This document shows, in pieces, positions 13,131 to 27,059 of a stretch of 64,000 nucleotides of DNA. Position 1 is the stretch's first letter, and every line of letters begins with the position of its first letter. Under the pieces are notes generated by a model. It saw only the letters and a list, made by a program, of their open reading frames with translations, ran no database searches and was not told the origin of the DNA. Both the position numbers and the translations under genes were made by a program. The DNA is from Melanocharis versteri (lineage: Eukaryota > Chordata > Aves > Passeriformes > Melanocharitidae): positions 554,731 to 618,730 of the forward strand of contig VZTG01000247.1 in the NCBI GenBank assembly GCA_013397845.1. The letters run 5' to 3'.

Positions 13131-14993
13131 GGAGCAAACGAATGCTATCTGTTATGTCTGTGCATTTTCTCTTTTCTCTTTTCCTTTCTCTAGCTTGCTA
13201 GATAGATAAAGATAAAAGAATCTAATTTCTGAAGTGTGCCTCATGCATGCTTAATATAATTGTGTAAGTGTTTAGGGTATAAGCCATGCTGACTCTAGAG
13301 ATAACTGGGTTTCCTATCATGTTTAATATCTTAAAGTTATCAAGTGTAAGAAAGTTGGGGTGGGGTAAAACAATAGTTCCTTCCTGAAGCAACTGTTTAA
13401 AAATGTATTTTCTGATAGGGCTGCTGAGAAAAGGTGCTTCATTCTGGGGCTATATGATCCTGCTGCCTCTTCATCTCTTATTATTATTATTTTTCAAATT
13501 TTATTATTTTCCAAGAGTTGAGGTTGTGTCTTCATCAAAGCCCCAAAAAAGTAAATTTCAAGTTAGACATCAAGATTCATAATTAGCCGAGTTTGACTTG
13601 CTCATCTTTCTTAAAAGTGACAGGCTGTTCACTTACTCTTAAATACTGTCTTCAGCAAACAGTGACAGGATCAACTCCCGTTTGTTATCAGGAAAAAGGT
13701 GACCTTTACAAAATGATGGCCCTCTGCAAGACTCTCACAGATGTTCAAAAAACGGAATGTTTTTCAGTGGAAATATTTCTTCTTGATCATTTCTCCTGTT
13801 AACTGTAGCCCTGTGGTCTTGCAGCTTGGATGCTAATTCTTCGCTGTGCTTAGTCCTGTATGGCTAACCTTTCTGCTGCAGTACAGGGTGTTGACACTGA
13901 CATGCTGCAGTTTACCATTTGTGATTTATTTAGGATAAATATGTCTCAGGTGGCATTTAATCCTTCATAAAACCAGTGTAGCCTGCAGTGTCAAACCAGC
14001 AATCACATTGTATGCACAATGAAAAGAGCAGACCTTTGCATAAAAAAAAGCCCCAGTGGTAGATGTTCCTGTGCTTGGGAGCACTGGAAAGGATTCACTA
14101 ACCTACCATGTGCTGTAATTACCTGGGAGCTCAGGTTAACGATACTTTTTTCTGAGTGCAGCCTGATCAGGAGAGTTAATATTTTCCTAGGGCCTTTTTT
14201 TTTTTTTTCCTTCTTTTTAATGTGCACTTTAAAGTTAACTTATTAGTGCCCTACAAGTGTAACATTAGAAATCAAGGGTGACATTCGTTCCTGTGCTGTC
14301 ATCTTGCTTAAGGACTCCGCGCACTGTCTCAACCCCGTGCTAAAATGCTCTCTGCCATACACTGAAAGCTGAGGCTATGGCAGATCTCTTCCAAGACCTA
14401 GGAAACGTCTCTGGCATTTGTCTCCCACCTGTGCCAGAGCTTCTGCCATTGTCCCATATCATAATCTGTGAGGAGATGAGCTGGATTGTTCTATGGATCT
14501 TCCAAGCATTCCCATGCCTTCTGCCTTGGAGAGCAGGGAAGATCAGGCAGCAGAGGGGGGCACTTAGAGCAGAGCAGCACCTGAAAAGGCCCTGGTGCTC
14601 CAAGGGCCGTGCATGGAGCTGATGGGCAGGCTCAGGAGCTGCGGGGGCCCTTTGCCACAGGCAGCGTCCACTGTCGGGGCATCACAGAACTTGTGTGGTG
14701 GATTTAGGAAGGTGCCTTCACTACAAGTGTGTTTTGATGTTTGGTTTGAGTACCTTCAATTGCCTGTCTCCAGAGAATTCAAGGACTGTGCTGTAATGGA
14801 AGTGATTGTTGAGGGGGCAGTATTCCCATGTCAGTCAGTTGCCTCCTGATGTTCTGACTGCCAGAGACACTGGCCTAATTTTCTCTTTGTTATCCATTCT
14901 GAATAAGCATTAATAAAGCTGGATTATACCATGACGATGCCAAACAGGTAAAAATGTAAGTATTTAAGAACCACAGAACTAGTATGCAGGGGG

Positions 14994-15131
14994 AAAATAA
15001 ATAAATAATAAATAAATTTTAAAACAACCAACCAAAACTAACAAAAGACCCCAACACAACAACAACAAAAACCCAAACAAAATAAAAGCCAACCAAGCAA
15101 AAACAATCCCCACCAAAAGTGAACCAAAAAT
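14994..15131. repeat. (AAAT)n plus A/C-rich low-complexity tract
   Basis: AAAT repeats at about 14,994-15,018 pass into roughly 110 bp that is almost purely A and C on the plus strand, made of units such as AACC, AAC and AAAAC. The strong strand asymmetry is characteristic of decayed simple repeats. Confidence 0.8.
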
Positions 15132-16104
15132 CCTAAGTGAAGACAGAGAAAGAAGAGATATTTCCAGCACATAGTTTCACCCCCCATTTCTTAAGAATCT
15201 GATACACACCTCCTGAGGCAGTGTATCCTGGCCTCTGAATTCAGGCTCCATCTTTGGGGAAAAATGGGAGATAAGAGATAGCTGGAAACCATATTTAGAG
15301 AAATATTTCCCATAACAAAAACAAGAGAAAATAACCCAAAACCCAATACCACCCAAAGGGCCCACAGCAATATACCATTCTGCCTGACTCCCAGCTGCAC
15401 TCCCTGTGGAAGTGAGATGAGCCAGGGAGTTGATGTGCTGTGGTTATGCACATGTGGACTGTGCATAGTCCTGCAAGCACTGCTGTCATTTATAAACGCT
15501 GCTTTAATACCAGGAGTGTTAGCTCTGAGTCCCGGAAGAAATACATCTGTGATCTTTGTGGACAGTAGATTCAGCTCATGTAAAAGCTTGTAGGAATCTC
15601 TGTGTTAAAAGTTCCTGTGCTTCAGGCTGGCCCTGAGCTGAATCTGCTCTTGAAATGCAAGTGAGTCCTCTTCAGAAAATCCTGGGGATTGAGAGATGAG
15701 GCTGGAGCTGCTGGCAAAGCAGTACAAGGAGCTGGTGTTGTGGTAGGCAGAGGCCTCATAAAGCAACCTCTGGGGCTTTTCTCCAACTTTCCCTGTTCAG
15801 TAGACATCCTGAGCACAGAAGCTGTAAACAGAATAAAGAGAGAAGGGTAAAGATTGAAATTTGAAACTAATGTAGTTCAAGTGAGAGGATTAAGTGGCAG
15901 AAAAAAAGGTCATTCATTTGGCAAAACAAAGAAGAGCTGTGAGTTTTCACTTATTTTACTGAGCAATATTAGCCCATAATTTAAGATAGCGTGTGGCTCA
16001 CTCCAACAGGCTACCCCCATTCTATCTTGTTGAAGAATACAATTCGTTTTCTGCTCCTCTAGGGTGATATCATTTTATATGAAGAAAAAAGTTAGCTCAG
16101 ATGG

Positions 16105-16700
16105 CAGTTATATGTTTCGGAAGCACCTTCTAATCAGGGATTGGTGATTCATTATTAGCTTCAGCAGGCGATCCATCTGACATGTAAGGGGAAAAAATTA
16201 GCAGCTGTCACTGCATGATGAGTTAATTTCCTGATAGGCCTGACACTGAAAAGCCATTTGGAGACATGGAGATGGCTGATGAGAAAACCTGGTGCTGGTT
16301 TATAATTGGAGAGAAAGAAAGGGCAGAGAGACGGAGATGGGGGAGGGACTGAGGCTGCTCTACAAGTGGGGATGGGTGTTTGTCTATTTACTAAATAGAC
16401 AGCTCCACAATAACCTGCATCTCTGCGCACACACACCTGGGCGGGTAAGTGATCGGGACCGGGGCCTTTCATTTTCCTTCTGCCTCGTGTCATTATTCCC
16501 AGTCGTTTGTAATTAGTACTCCAGACGGTTTTCCGCTCACTCCAGCCCGGGTGTACAAGCACGCGATTGGGTTATCTCGCGGTGACATTGAAACCTGACA
16601 TTTTAGAGGAAAGGGGAGAAAATGACGCTACTCCTTTAATGGTTCTCACTGCAATTTTCTTAATTGCAGCTTGAGATTTCAATCAATCATACAAAAATAA
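16105..16700. promoter_or_regulatory. Candidate conserved enhancer block
   Basis: Judged by composition only. There is an E-box CAGCTG near 16,202, a CpG cluster of about 12 CpGs in 140 bp (16,442-16,581) in an otherwise CpG-poor region, TAATTA at 16,510-16,515, inverted GCAATT/AATTGC at 16,651-16,667, and ATCAATCA at 16,682-16,689, the reverse of the PBX-HOX composite TGATTGAT. A single-stranded transcript or promoter is not shown. No alignment was possible. Confidence 0.25.
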
Positions 16701-19700
16701 ACTTATCTGAAACAAATATTGCTAAAACTTTCAAGAGCACAATTGTGAATGATGAGTGTTCAAAGAAGCCTCTTGTAGAGCATGAGGAAATATGCTCTTC
16801 AAAAGATGTAAGCACATGGCTCCCTGTTTATCCTTTTTAAGAATGGTAAATAAAACTATGGGGAAAATAGGCGTTCAAGACCAGATGCAGTCCACTGTGG
16901 AATCTGCCTTGTGTGTGTAATTGGGACATCAACACAGGGTCCTTCATATGTATTAAATAAAGCTAATAGGAAGCCCTCAACCTGGGACTAATTCCTTCAG
17001 TGGCTGTACATGTTAGGTACTGCTTTAAAGTGATCTTTATTTTTGGCTATTTAAGTAAGGTATCTAATACGCCCAGCAAAGGAAGCCAGGCTTTTCTTTT
17101 AACTGGGAAAAAAAAAAACCCACAACGTATATTTAAAGCTTTTATTTTTCAAAATGGTAGAACATAGCAGGATTTTAACCATCATCAGAAGATAATTTTT
17201 GACCAGAAAGAGGACAAGCCAGTAGCTTTCACCAGTTCCACTTGTACAAAACCAGTTTTTTCTTTTTCTATTAGGATGTTCTTAAATGATGGCCAAGGAT
17301 TTGGGAGCAGTGGTGGAGAAGCAAAGATCCACCACAGACAGGTAGATCCAGCAGGTATCGTGCAATTGAAATTGATGTGTGTATATACACAAACCAGGAT
17401 TATGTCCTGCAATGTAACAGGACACCTGACCTTGTTTAAAACACATTCTTGTCTTCTGGCAGCAACACATTTATCAAGGCTACTTTGAACGACCAGTTGT
17501 ACTGCGCAGTCCTGCCCCGGAGGTCAGCGTTAACTGAGAGCCATCGGGTTCTGGGAATTTCTGATGAGTAAGAATAGCAATGCCACGGGCAGCGACAGAT
17601 TAATTCTGGGGTGGCTCTTCTTCCGTATTCCCCAAACCTCTGATCACCCTTACTGCTTGGAATCCTCATTACTTACTGCAGCTTTTGCATGTCTTGATTC
17701 AGCTTCTTGGAGATCCTACACACAGACTGCCATTGCCAGTTTGTCATGTTTGGGAGTGAACCACCTGGCTGTTCCGGGAGCAGAAGAACGGGTGATTAGT
17801 TAGTTGCCTCTGCTGGGATGCATCCCTTGGTATGTGAGTAGCCGTGAGCTTCAGGATCCATGCAATGCTTAGCAGACAGATTTTGAAAGTAATCCAGCTC
17901 CTTGGGAGGTCTGGTTGGATAAGCTGGGTGTCACGAGGGGACATCTGGACAGACAAACGAGAAAAAAAGATTGAGCAAATGCAAGGGAAGGAGTCAGAAC
18001 TTTTGATTCTTGGTCTGCTAGAAACTGAGCTTGTTAAGGAGCTTCTGAGAGCAGAAATAGAACTGAAATATCAGAAACTGAAATCCACGACTGCTCACAC
18101 GTAACAAAGCCACACACACCACAGCTGAAAGACAAGGAGCAGATATAATAGGAAGCAAAACCCAATGTGCCTTTCCAGCACATACTCGGAACCCAAACCC
18201 AACTCCCATCCCCTCTCTGTTCTCTCCTTCTCCACCAATGCCCAGGGCAGAGACAGGTGACTTGGTGGCCACATTCCACTGACCCTGTGGTGCCATGCAG
18301 GACACAGCATCAGGTTTGGAGGTCTGGCCGTAGCAAGTGCTGTAGGGCCTCCAGGTCAGGAGAGGTCTTCTAACACCTCCAGATTCCCACGAGGGGAGAC
18401 ACCCACAGAGAAGACATGTCTCATTCAGGTATAGAGAGTTACCAGGGGAAGGAAAGGACTCGTTTCTGTGGCAAATAAAGTCCTTGCTAGCAGATGTCTT
18501 ACTCTAAGAGAGTTTCAGGACTTTCCCCCAAATCCTGCTAAGCTTCCTCTATCTGCCAATGTGTTCCTCTGTCGCTGGTGGTGTAGAACAGCTTTGTGTT
18601 TTCTGCTCAGCATATGGTGGTGATTGCTGGTGTTTGGTAGCTGTGAAATCCAGATGCCCAGCTCCAGGAGGATTTTTCCCTTGCTAGGGACATCTGGCGA
18701 TCCTCTCAGCCTTACTCTTTCTTCTCCTCATTTTTGTTTGGAGTCTGTAAGCTTTGCCTATGAATTTGCAGAGCAGATAATTCAGCTGATTTATTCTTGT
18801 GCTTTAATTGAAGGTTAAGAAGGAGAAAGCAAAAGGAAGCCTGGGGTTGTGTTTGTACCTGAGGACCCAGATAGGGACATGTACGTCCCAAGCCCACTGC
18901 CTGCTCCTGCCAGGGCAGCAGAGAGGTTGGTGCTGCAGTGGCACATTGAACAGACGTAATGGCACTGTTGGCTGGCGGCAGCTTGGTGGGGATGGCAGGT
19001 GAAGGGAAACCTAGAGGGATGCATCCAAACACCAGGATGGCTGTCTTGCTTTGGCTCAGAGCAGCTAGGCACTGTGTGGGGGGTTTCTGCTCAGACTCCT
19101 GCCTTAAATCCATATGCAAGCTACAATGATAAAATCCAGGGACAGCAGGTACTGCAGATATTTAAAGCAAATGGAAGCAGACATTTCCAGGAACATTTCC
19201 ATCCAGTAGCTTGGATCCACAAGAGAAATGTTGAGTGACCTGTGAGAGTCTCTAGACCCCCTGACTTCTTTTTGTTATTATTTCCCTCAATTCCATGAGT
19301 AAATTTCTTATTCTTGCAGGTACAGGGCTGGCTCTGACAGGAACAGACTAGCTGCATACCTGGTCATCCTGCCAGTGGACCAGTCTGCTACAGAAAGTGT
19401 CTTGCTGGGCTGTGATGTGATCATGGGAGATTGATGATGTCGACAAAAGCCTGGTGCCGAGGAGCAGGAGCCTTAGACACCGTGCCTGTTGGAGTCAGCA
19501 AGAGAAGATAATAAACTCTTTTGTTCTTGCAGTCTGTTGGTATCTAACTCCAAAATTCAATAGACTAAGTGCAAATGTGGCAGAAGCTCTTACCAGCCTG
19601 CTCTTCTGCCCTGAGTGCTGGGTTTGTGCTCTTGTCCCCATTTTCTGGGCCTTCCTACTAGAGACCTAAAATGGCCCTTCTCTAGTAGTGAGCCCTCAAA

Positions 19701-20264
19701 GCCCCTGCAAAGAATCAGGGATCCATTTCTTCTCCTCTATTCTTGTAAGGTAGGTTCATGACTGAGCTCCTGCTCCCTCACTCGACGCTCAGCAGCAGGA
19801 GTGAGGCTCCTGGCTGAGCAGCCCAGCCGAGGTTCATCTGTAGCATTGGAGTGCTGCACCCAGCAGTGCAGGGGATGAGCTCTGCCGTGCCACAGATGGG
19901 TGCAGGGGCTCCCTCAACCCAGCTTTTTAGTCATTTGCCTCAGTGGTTTAGTGGGTGGCCTCGTGCCTGGTTTATTGCGTGCTGTTGAAAGCCTGCTCCA
20001 GAGGCAGCATGAGTCATTTTCTATGGTCATTTCTTCTGGTACTTGTCACTCTGGTGTCTGAGTGCTTCCCAAGCCATCATAGCTTTGTTCTCCTTCAGCC
20101 CCACTAAGATATGAGGAAATGTTTCTCTTCTTTCACAGATGGAGAGCTACAGAGTACAGAGAAAGATCTCCAACCATTTGTGGGGCCTCATTTGAGCTAA
20201 CACAAACATTAACTTTCTAAGGCTTAGGTAAATAGGGAGACATCCCTGGTACATTACCATCATA

Positions 20265-20362
20265 ACCCCTTTCTAGTGCAAGGTGTCTCTGCCTGTGCCG
20301 GGGGGTTGGAAATAGTTGATGTTTAAAGTCCCTTCCAACCCAAATATAATTCTCTGATTCCA
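20265..20362 (+). mobile_element. CR1 LINE 3'-end fragment
   Basis: The plus strand shows the familiar CR1 3' terminus: GGGGGTTGGAAATAG, a TTTAAAGTCCCTTCCAACCC core, then ATTCTCTGATTC, a decayed form of the ATTCTRTG terminal repeat. The 5' limit is uncertain because similarity fades near 20,265. It is a short 5'-truncated non-autonomous remnant without coding capacity. Confidence 0.85.
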
Positions 20363-21713
20363 ATGACCTTTGGTGTCCCTCACTGTGAGCGTGCTCAGTG
20401 TTCCCACAAGCCAGGGGCTGATGTGGGCACTGGGCAGAAAGAAGCATTTCTTTGTTTTCACTGCTGCGCCCCATCTCTTCTCCTTGGCCCCTGACTGCTC
20501 CTGTTGGCTTTGGGGGTTCCTGCTGCAGACACCTAATAGCAAATTTCCCTTTCTGCAGAGGAAGCCTGGGGCTTGCAGGACTGTTACACATACAGGCAAC
20601 AATACTGCATGGGGTTTTCTCTGCTGTGGGAGCTGGCACAAAGGGAAGAGCCAGGCTTTGAGTGCTCCTGCAAGGAGACCCTTAACTCATCTGCCAGCCA
20701 TGGTTGCTCACCTAACACACTCACCCAGCCACGCAGTAGAGTGGCAGCTCACAGGGCCTGTTTTGCCTGCATTCCCAAGGAGACGAGCCCAGCTCCCTGC
20801 AGGAATAGCTGGTGAAGAGGAGTCATCTGCTTGCACAGCGCTCTGGGTGTTTATTCAATGTGAAGCCCCCAGTTCTGCTGTGCCAGACAAGGCACGTGTG
20901 GGAGATCTGGTTTCTTCATCCAAGCAGCTTTCTAAGAAAGCCCCTTTGATAATCAGTCTGAAAGATTGCTGAAGTGAAAATTAAACCACTCTATACGCTG
21001 TTATGGAAACATACCCAGCACAAGCAAGAGCTGGATTGCTGTAGTTGCCACACAATAAACAGATGAGGCTCAGCTCTGATGTCAGACCAGCTTTACCTTG
21101 TGTATGTCCTCCCATGTCTGGTTTTCCAGTTATGAACTGCAGTAATTGTGATCAATCAGGCTTTGTGCTCACTACCCACAGGCTGTTTATTAATGAATCT
21201 GCATCCCATCTTCATTTTTTCACAATCTCATCAAATCTGTTCCAGATCTGTTTACATCAAATTTTGTCTGCAGCACATTTCTATAATATAATCCAATCTG
21301 GAATTCTTGATTCTGCACCAGTTCCTCAGACCAGGTCCTCAGTATACCGAAGAACAACACGCTCCTGAAATAAAAGAAAAATGAAAACATGAGAGCTTTC
21401 AACAAAGTGCAAAGAAAAGCCATTGATTTCTAAGTGATACCATCCTTCCAGGGTATAGACAGACATTTTTTTCAAAATCCTTTCTGTATATCTGTGTCTG
21501 TATGTGTGTGTACATTTAAAGGCTAGAATTGCCTTCCGGTGGATGCTTTAAAAGACATCAGGTACTTTTCTCCTTAGCAGTGTACATTTTCTGCTTGGGC
21601 ACATGTGTTTTATGAATATTTGGCTTGACTTGCTAAAGACATCAATTTGACGTGTTGCCATGTGTTATAAATGCCTCAGATCAGATGCAGAATAGGGAGA
21701 AAAAGATTTAGAA

Positions 21714-21798
21714 TAAAAGTTTATTAAAAACATATACATAGAGTCTATTCTAAACAGAAAAAAAAGAAAAAAATAAACAAGAAAAAAACAACGAATGT
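21714..21798. repeat. A-rich low-complexity tract
   Basis: About 85 bp dominated by A with scattered single T, C and G, including AAAAAAAAGAAAAAAATAAAC. There is no clear retroposon body on either side. Confidence 0.6.
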
Positions 21799-22902
21799 TC
21801 CCCTGTTGCATCAATGCCAGAACATTATGTTTGCAAATAAGAATTTAGCACTACAAAGACAATGCCCTAGATTAACTAAGATCCCATTTCACAAAACCCT
21901 ATGGCAATAGTCTGCAACATCAGTCACAGGAGAAGATATAACACAGATGCATTTGTGCCCTCATGCAGCTGAACTGAAACAAAACAAAGAGTGAATTAGG
22001 CTGAATATCTTACTGTGTGCAACGTATTGTACAACAAGGCACCTTTGGGAATGTGTCACAGGGTTTGGTAAATTGAAAACAAAATAAACAGATCTATGGG
22101 AATAAATAACATCATATTAGATGTCTGCTGCATGTAGACTACATTAGCTTCCAGTCACAATCCGGCTTCAGTTTTCCCACTAGTTTTCAATGCTTGTGAA
22201 AAGCAGATGATCTGAAACCTCTGCAAAGAAAGGGGGGTAGGGGCAGAGGGAGGCACACTGCGCTGGTTCTCCTGCACGTGCACACATGTTCACACACAAT
22301 CACACCCTCTGTCTTCCCCTCACTTGAACACAATTTCAGCCAGATGCGGAGAGGCCAGTGTGTCCCTTGCTGCTTTGCACACATGAGCCAGTTTTGCCAT
22401 TTCTGGACCAGGGCACGGAGCGAAAGCATTTTCCCCCACGCACTGATCTCCCCTCACTGCTCAGCTAAGGTGAGAGCACTGGCAACCCAGTTTACCTTCA
22501 GCCCAATGCGCACCATTGCCATGGCCAACATCACTCCATGAGGTCCTGAGACCCCTGCCAAAAGCACCAGCGGCTGCAAGGGTTTGGTGTGTCCAGGAGG
22601 AGGGACAAGAGATTCACAGGGCACCTGCCCCTGATGTATCCATGACACACATGACTTCAGGGGCAGTTCTAGAGACCCAAGAGAGGCAGGTACTTTGTTG
22701 CACCCCGTCTCTAATTACAGCCAAGTTTAGTTAATGTATTGAAAGCATTTTTTTTTAGTGCTCAGCCATATGGGGGCAAGGTCTGCTTCCAAGTACGTGG
22801 GTAAAACCCCACTGATTTCAGGGAGATTGCTTGCATGAACTGAACTTAAAAGATCAGGCCATATTTATCTCAGCAAAAGTTCAAGCTAATTCATTTTCTC
22901 TC

Positions 22903-22923
22903 ATTTTCTCTCTCTCTCTCTCC
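22903..22923. repeat. (CT)n microsatellite
   Basis: Short run of CT dinucleotides, about 20 bp, preceded by two copies of TTTTCTCTCA-like sequence. Confidence 0.75.
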
Positions 22924-25900
22924 TTCTGTTTTGCTTAGCTTATAGCTGAGTAAAAGGAGCACATATCTTGGAGATAGCTTTTTAAATATAAAATTCTCTT
23001 TATAACCCCAGAGCAATATGTCATTCTGCGATTACAAAAAAATGTACTCTTCCCAAAGAAAATCCTTCTGAAGCAAACATTGGCTTTATCCTGTCTGAGA
23101 TCTGAGCACCAGCCTTTGAATTCATGTATATCAGAAACAGGCAAAGATCTGCAACAGAGCGAAACTGTGGCCTCCAAATTGTCATTATTCCAATCAAAAG
23201 CCTATTTCTTCCCTTTAAGAAGCAGCAATGGGCCTTGAGATGAAGTGCAAAAAATAACAAGGGACACAGAGAGAAAATGATATTTTTATAACTTTTTAGT
23301 CTGATCACTCTCAGGAGAAGAAGAAGTTTGATGAAGAAGTTGGGGAAAATTTTAACATTCAGGTAATTGATATTCTTGTCTCTGCCAACTAAACTCCTTC
23401 TGGCTTAGGGAAAGATCAGGTCTGCCTTCCCTCTCCACAGATGTGAGGTCAGGTCCAGGAGGCTGTGGACGCCTTGCATGGCCCTGCTGGGCTCTGGCCA
23501 GCTGACATCCTTATCGTTTTTATTTCTTTCCATCTTCACTTGTAAGAGGTTGTTTGAAGGATGCTGTTTTTCAGGTTTGCCCAGGGGTGTGCTTTCTATA
23601 GGCGTTCAAGGCAGCTGGTTTTTGTTATCTGACTTCGGAAATTTATTTCTCACAAGGAAGAACATAACAGAGGGTCCCTTTCTGGCCAGCCTTGGAGATA
23701 CTTGCTCTCTTGTTCATACAAATCTCGAGTTCCACCCCCTCCACTCAGAAAGTGAAGGGCCTGTATCTGACCTTATCTGCGGATCAATACATTCCCCTTT
23801 GGATTCCTGAATGCATTCAAGCATTTTTAATTTGATTTCTCTATTCACACAGACACAACGAGGTGAGAGAAGGATGGAGCTGACAGGTCTCATAATCAGC
23901 TCTCATCTTCTTTCGCCAATGTGTCAAAATTGCATTTCCATAATTCCTTCCATTAGTATTTTACCTGTTGTCTCCAAAGGCTCATGCTGAGGTGGTGAGC
24001 AAGAACCAGATTCAGGAATTAAGCTGGGACATGCACTATGGCCACGAGTGCTGCTGCTAAAGTCAAGGCACTGGCTCAGGGGCTTGCAGACAACTCAAGT
24101 GCTCAGTGGGGCCGGGGTTCAGCACACTGGGCTCTCACCTCAGCCTTTAGACAATCACCAGAGGTAGATGGATAGTGGGGATGGAGCCTTGGGACCCTTC
24201 AGCAGGAGGAGGAAAGCCCAGCTCTTCCTGCTTCTGGTCTGCATGTAGCCCGTTGCCAATTATAACTTCCCATGCTCCTGATCCTGCGTCCTGCACTTTC
24301 TCTGTGTTGTGACCACATTTATGGCAGCAGCCTGCTCCTGTGACTCACGGAATAGGGCATGGTGTCACTCAGGACTTGGCCTGTGGGTTTCTGCTTAACC
24401 CCTTGATGGACTCTGCTGTGGATAGTGGGAAGGAGGTAGGAGCTCCTGCTGTAAGGATCAGAGGCTTGATCCAGGGAGTGGGGGACTGCTCGTCAATCTC
24501 TCCTATTTTATTCTGAGTCTTCCCATCCAAAGGTTGTGAACTCATTCTGATGTAGCTTGTTCGAGGCAGCACCAAGAGTGGGTGATGGCCCCATGTCCAG
24601 AAAAGCAGAAGGGAGACTGCAGGGAGTGGTTGCAGCGGAGACAGTGGCAGCTGCCAGGATGCAGGAGCTGCGTGCCTGGAGCTGGCGGCTGGCAGGAGCT
24701 CTCCCACAGCCAGCACCAGCCCCCAGACTGGTGGGCGAGGTTTCAGCCGGGTGGTGCTGCCCCATGCCCGAGTGAGCTGCCCTTGGCGAGCTGCTGGCCC
24801 GGTTCGTGTGTCAGGTTGTCTTGGTTTTGGGTGCACAGGGCTGGTCCTGACTGCTGGCTGCTCGCTTGGCTGCACAGTTCTGGGGACAGAGCTGTCACTC
24901 TTGGCCTTTCTCCTTCCTGCAGCTAAGAAGGGTTTGAGGTCTCCAGCAAAACTGTGGGGCTGAGAGGGAAACAACCCCCAGTAAGGGGAGCTGGGGAGCT
25001 TGTATTTTAGCTTTCTGGAGACCGAAGTGTGTGAGGGCAAGAGGGAAGGTTGTCCCACGGGAAGCATATGTCCTGAGAGGGAATAATGCCTACCATTTAT
25101 GTGGACAGCACAGCTCAAGAGCACCATTACACATGTGCAGACATCAGGCGTGCAGGCTTGTACTCTTCCCTGCCTGGCTCAGTGTGAGCTGCTTCCTTAG
25201 TATGTCCACGAGAAGGAAGTGCAAATAAATCCCATGCATTTTTGCCTGCTTCGTGACAGCAGCACAGCTGAAGGGGTTTCTGGGGACCATCTCTGCGAAC
25301 TTCCTCAGCAGTGCCCTCAGGGCTGTCCTGTTGGACACTGTGACAGAGACGTGGTCCCTGGCAGAGCGCTGTGTGTCCTGGCTCCTTGCCGAGGGTCCTG
25401 ACGTGCCATGAGAAGTGCCACTCTGTGGAGCAGTGGCACACAGAGTGGGTGACACGAGTCTCTCCACAGCCACTCTGCTCCTTTATACCAGTCTCGGTGA
25501 GGATGGTGTAATGTGAATGTGCTTGTGATCTGGAAGACATATTTAAAAAGCCTGACACCAGAAATTAAATTTCTCCTCCCTTGTCCCCAGGGACACTAAC
25601 GCTGACTGTGAGCATAAAGGAAACCTGGCTGGCTGCTTGCTGTCCTCATCTAAAGATGAAAGCCCTAAAGCACTACCTGCAGGGATTCAGGAGCTGATGG
25701 CTTCAGAAGCACTTACAAGACTTAGGGGCATACATTCTATTTATTTAAAGTGACCAATGTCACTTTAGAGCAAAAGTCCTGCTGAGAGTTTCTGAACTAA
25801 CTGAGCTAAAGCCATATCTGAAGTACCTAACTCAGACCAACAACGCCCAACCACCCTGGCCATCAGTCACCCTACTTTTAAAGAGATGATCGAAAAAGCA

Positions 25901-27059
25901 CTTACCTGAGGGAGGAACCTTATTTGGGATGCTCTTTGCACTTGATTTTGTATGAGCATTTGCATGTGGGCAGGAGAATCTGCTTTCAAATTTCAATAAT
26001 AGTGCTAAAGAATTTATTCTTCCCCAAACCATGTGAAAGGTAAATATTCATAAAACTTCTGTGTGCAAAGGCAGCAGAGAGAATTCAAATGTGTCTGGGT
26101 AGAATCTCTTTTATTTTCCTCAGGTACAAATAAAGCACCCCTCATCCCCTAGCTCCCTCTAGCTCTCCTTTTAAATCTCTTTTTAATGTCTCACTTTTTA
26201 CTGCTAATCATTTCTCCCTATTGCTAATGATGCTAACCTTAGAGCCTGCTGCAAACTGACTTGTTTCATGTCAGCCTCTCTCTATTGCCCACTTTTGTTA
26301 AGCCACAAAGCAGGTTTCAGTCTATTCAACATCAGCTATTTCTCCAACTTGAATATTACCGTTGCCTATTTCAAAGGCATCTCCAAGCCCACAGTATTTC
26401 TGCACAGGTACCTCTATTATTGTCTGTCATCAGGATATGCTGGGCTCCTCTCCTGCCTCTCTCCCCCCTTGCTTCCTTCCTATGTATGTGGCAAAGTCTC
26501 TCTCTGCTCTAATAGCTCTCCCGAGAGCAGGGTGAAGCAGGTCTTTACAGAGGCCTGTTAATTTTAAAGGACAAGCTTTATGTATTAACACCCCTGTGGC
26601 AGTGTGCTTCCCGTGCGGCGGGCTCTATCCCCAGCATTTACCCAGAATTGAAGCGCACAAGGACCAAGCCCACTCCCCGGCGGGAGCCGCTGGATAATGC
26701 CAGCCCTGGCTCCCACCTCCCTCCAGCTGCAGCAGGAGTCCCCAGGTGTCCCGAGGCAGGCTGAAGCCGCGGGAGCAGGGGGCCTGGGGGACACTGTGAC
26801 AATCTGGCCTGTGCTGACCCACAGGCTGTGGGCAGCATGGGGAGCTGACGGAGGACATCTGCTTGTTTAACAGAGGCTGTGTTACAGATGTCCTTCTCTT
26901 CCAAAATCAATTTTCTGCCAGGTGCTGGATTCTTTGAAGAATTATAACAGAGTTTTAATTACGAGTGTGGCAACATTTGGACTTTCTGGGAGACAGACCT
27001 TTTCAGTGGCTTGGAGTAACTGGGAGGAAGGAGGTTTTTCTCTGCAGATGAAAGGCTGT

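Larger units (their letters stand above)
13131..20264. other. Intergenic, no gene recognised
   Basis: Region downstream of ZNF407. Open frames are all short and unrelated to known proteins. It includes an A-rich/CA-rich low-complexity tract at 14.99-15.13 kb and a candidate regulatory block at 16.1-16.7 kb. Otherwise I see nothing that can be supported. Confidence 0.6.

Noticed and set aside
16292..16516. Coding exon ending at the GGTAAGT donor-like site near 16,444
   Set aside because: The frame reads through the site without any recognisable protein sequence. The donor match alone is common by chance; it is kept only as a possible non-coding RNA splice site.
20370..20972. 200-codon plus-strand open frame
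   Set aside because: It overlaps long frames on both strands in GC-richer DNA, begins just beside a CR1 fragment, and has no recognisable domain. It is probably chance.
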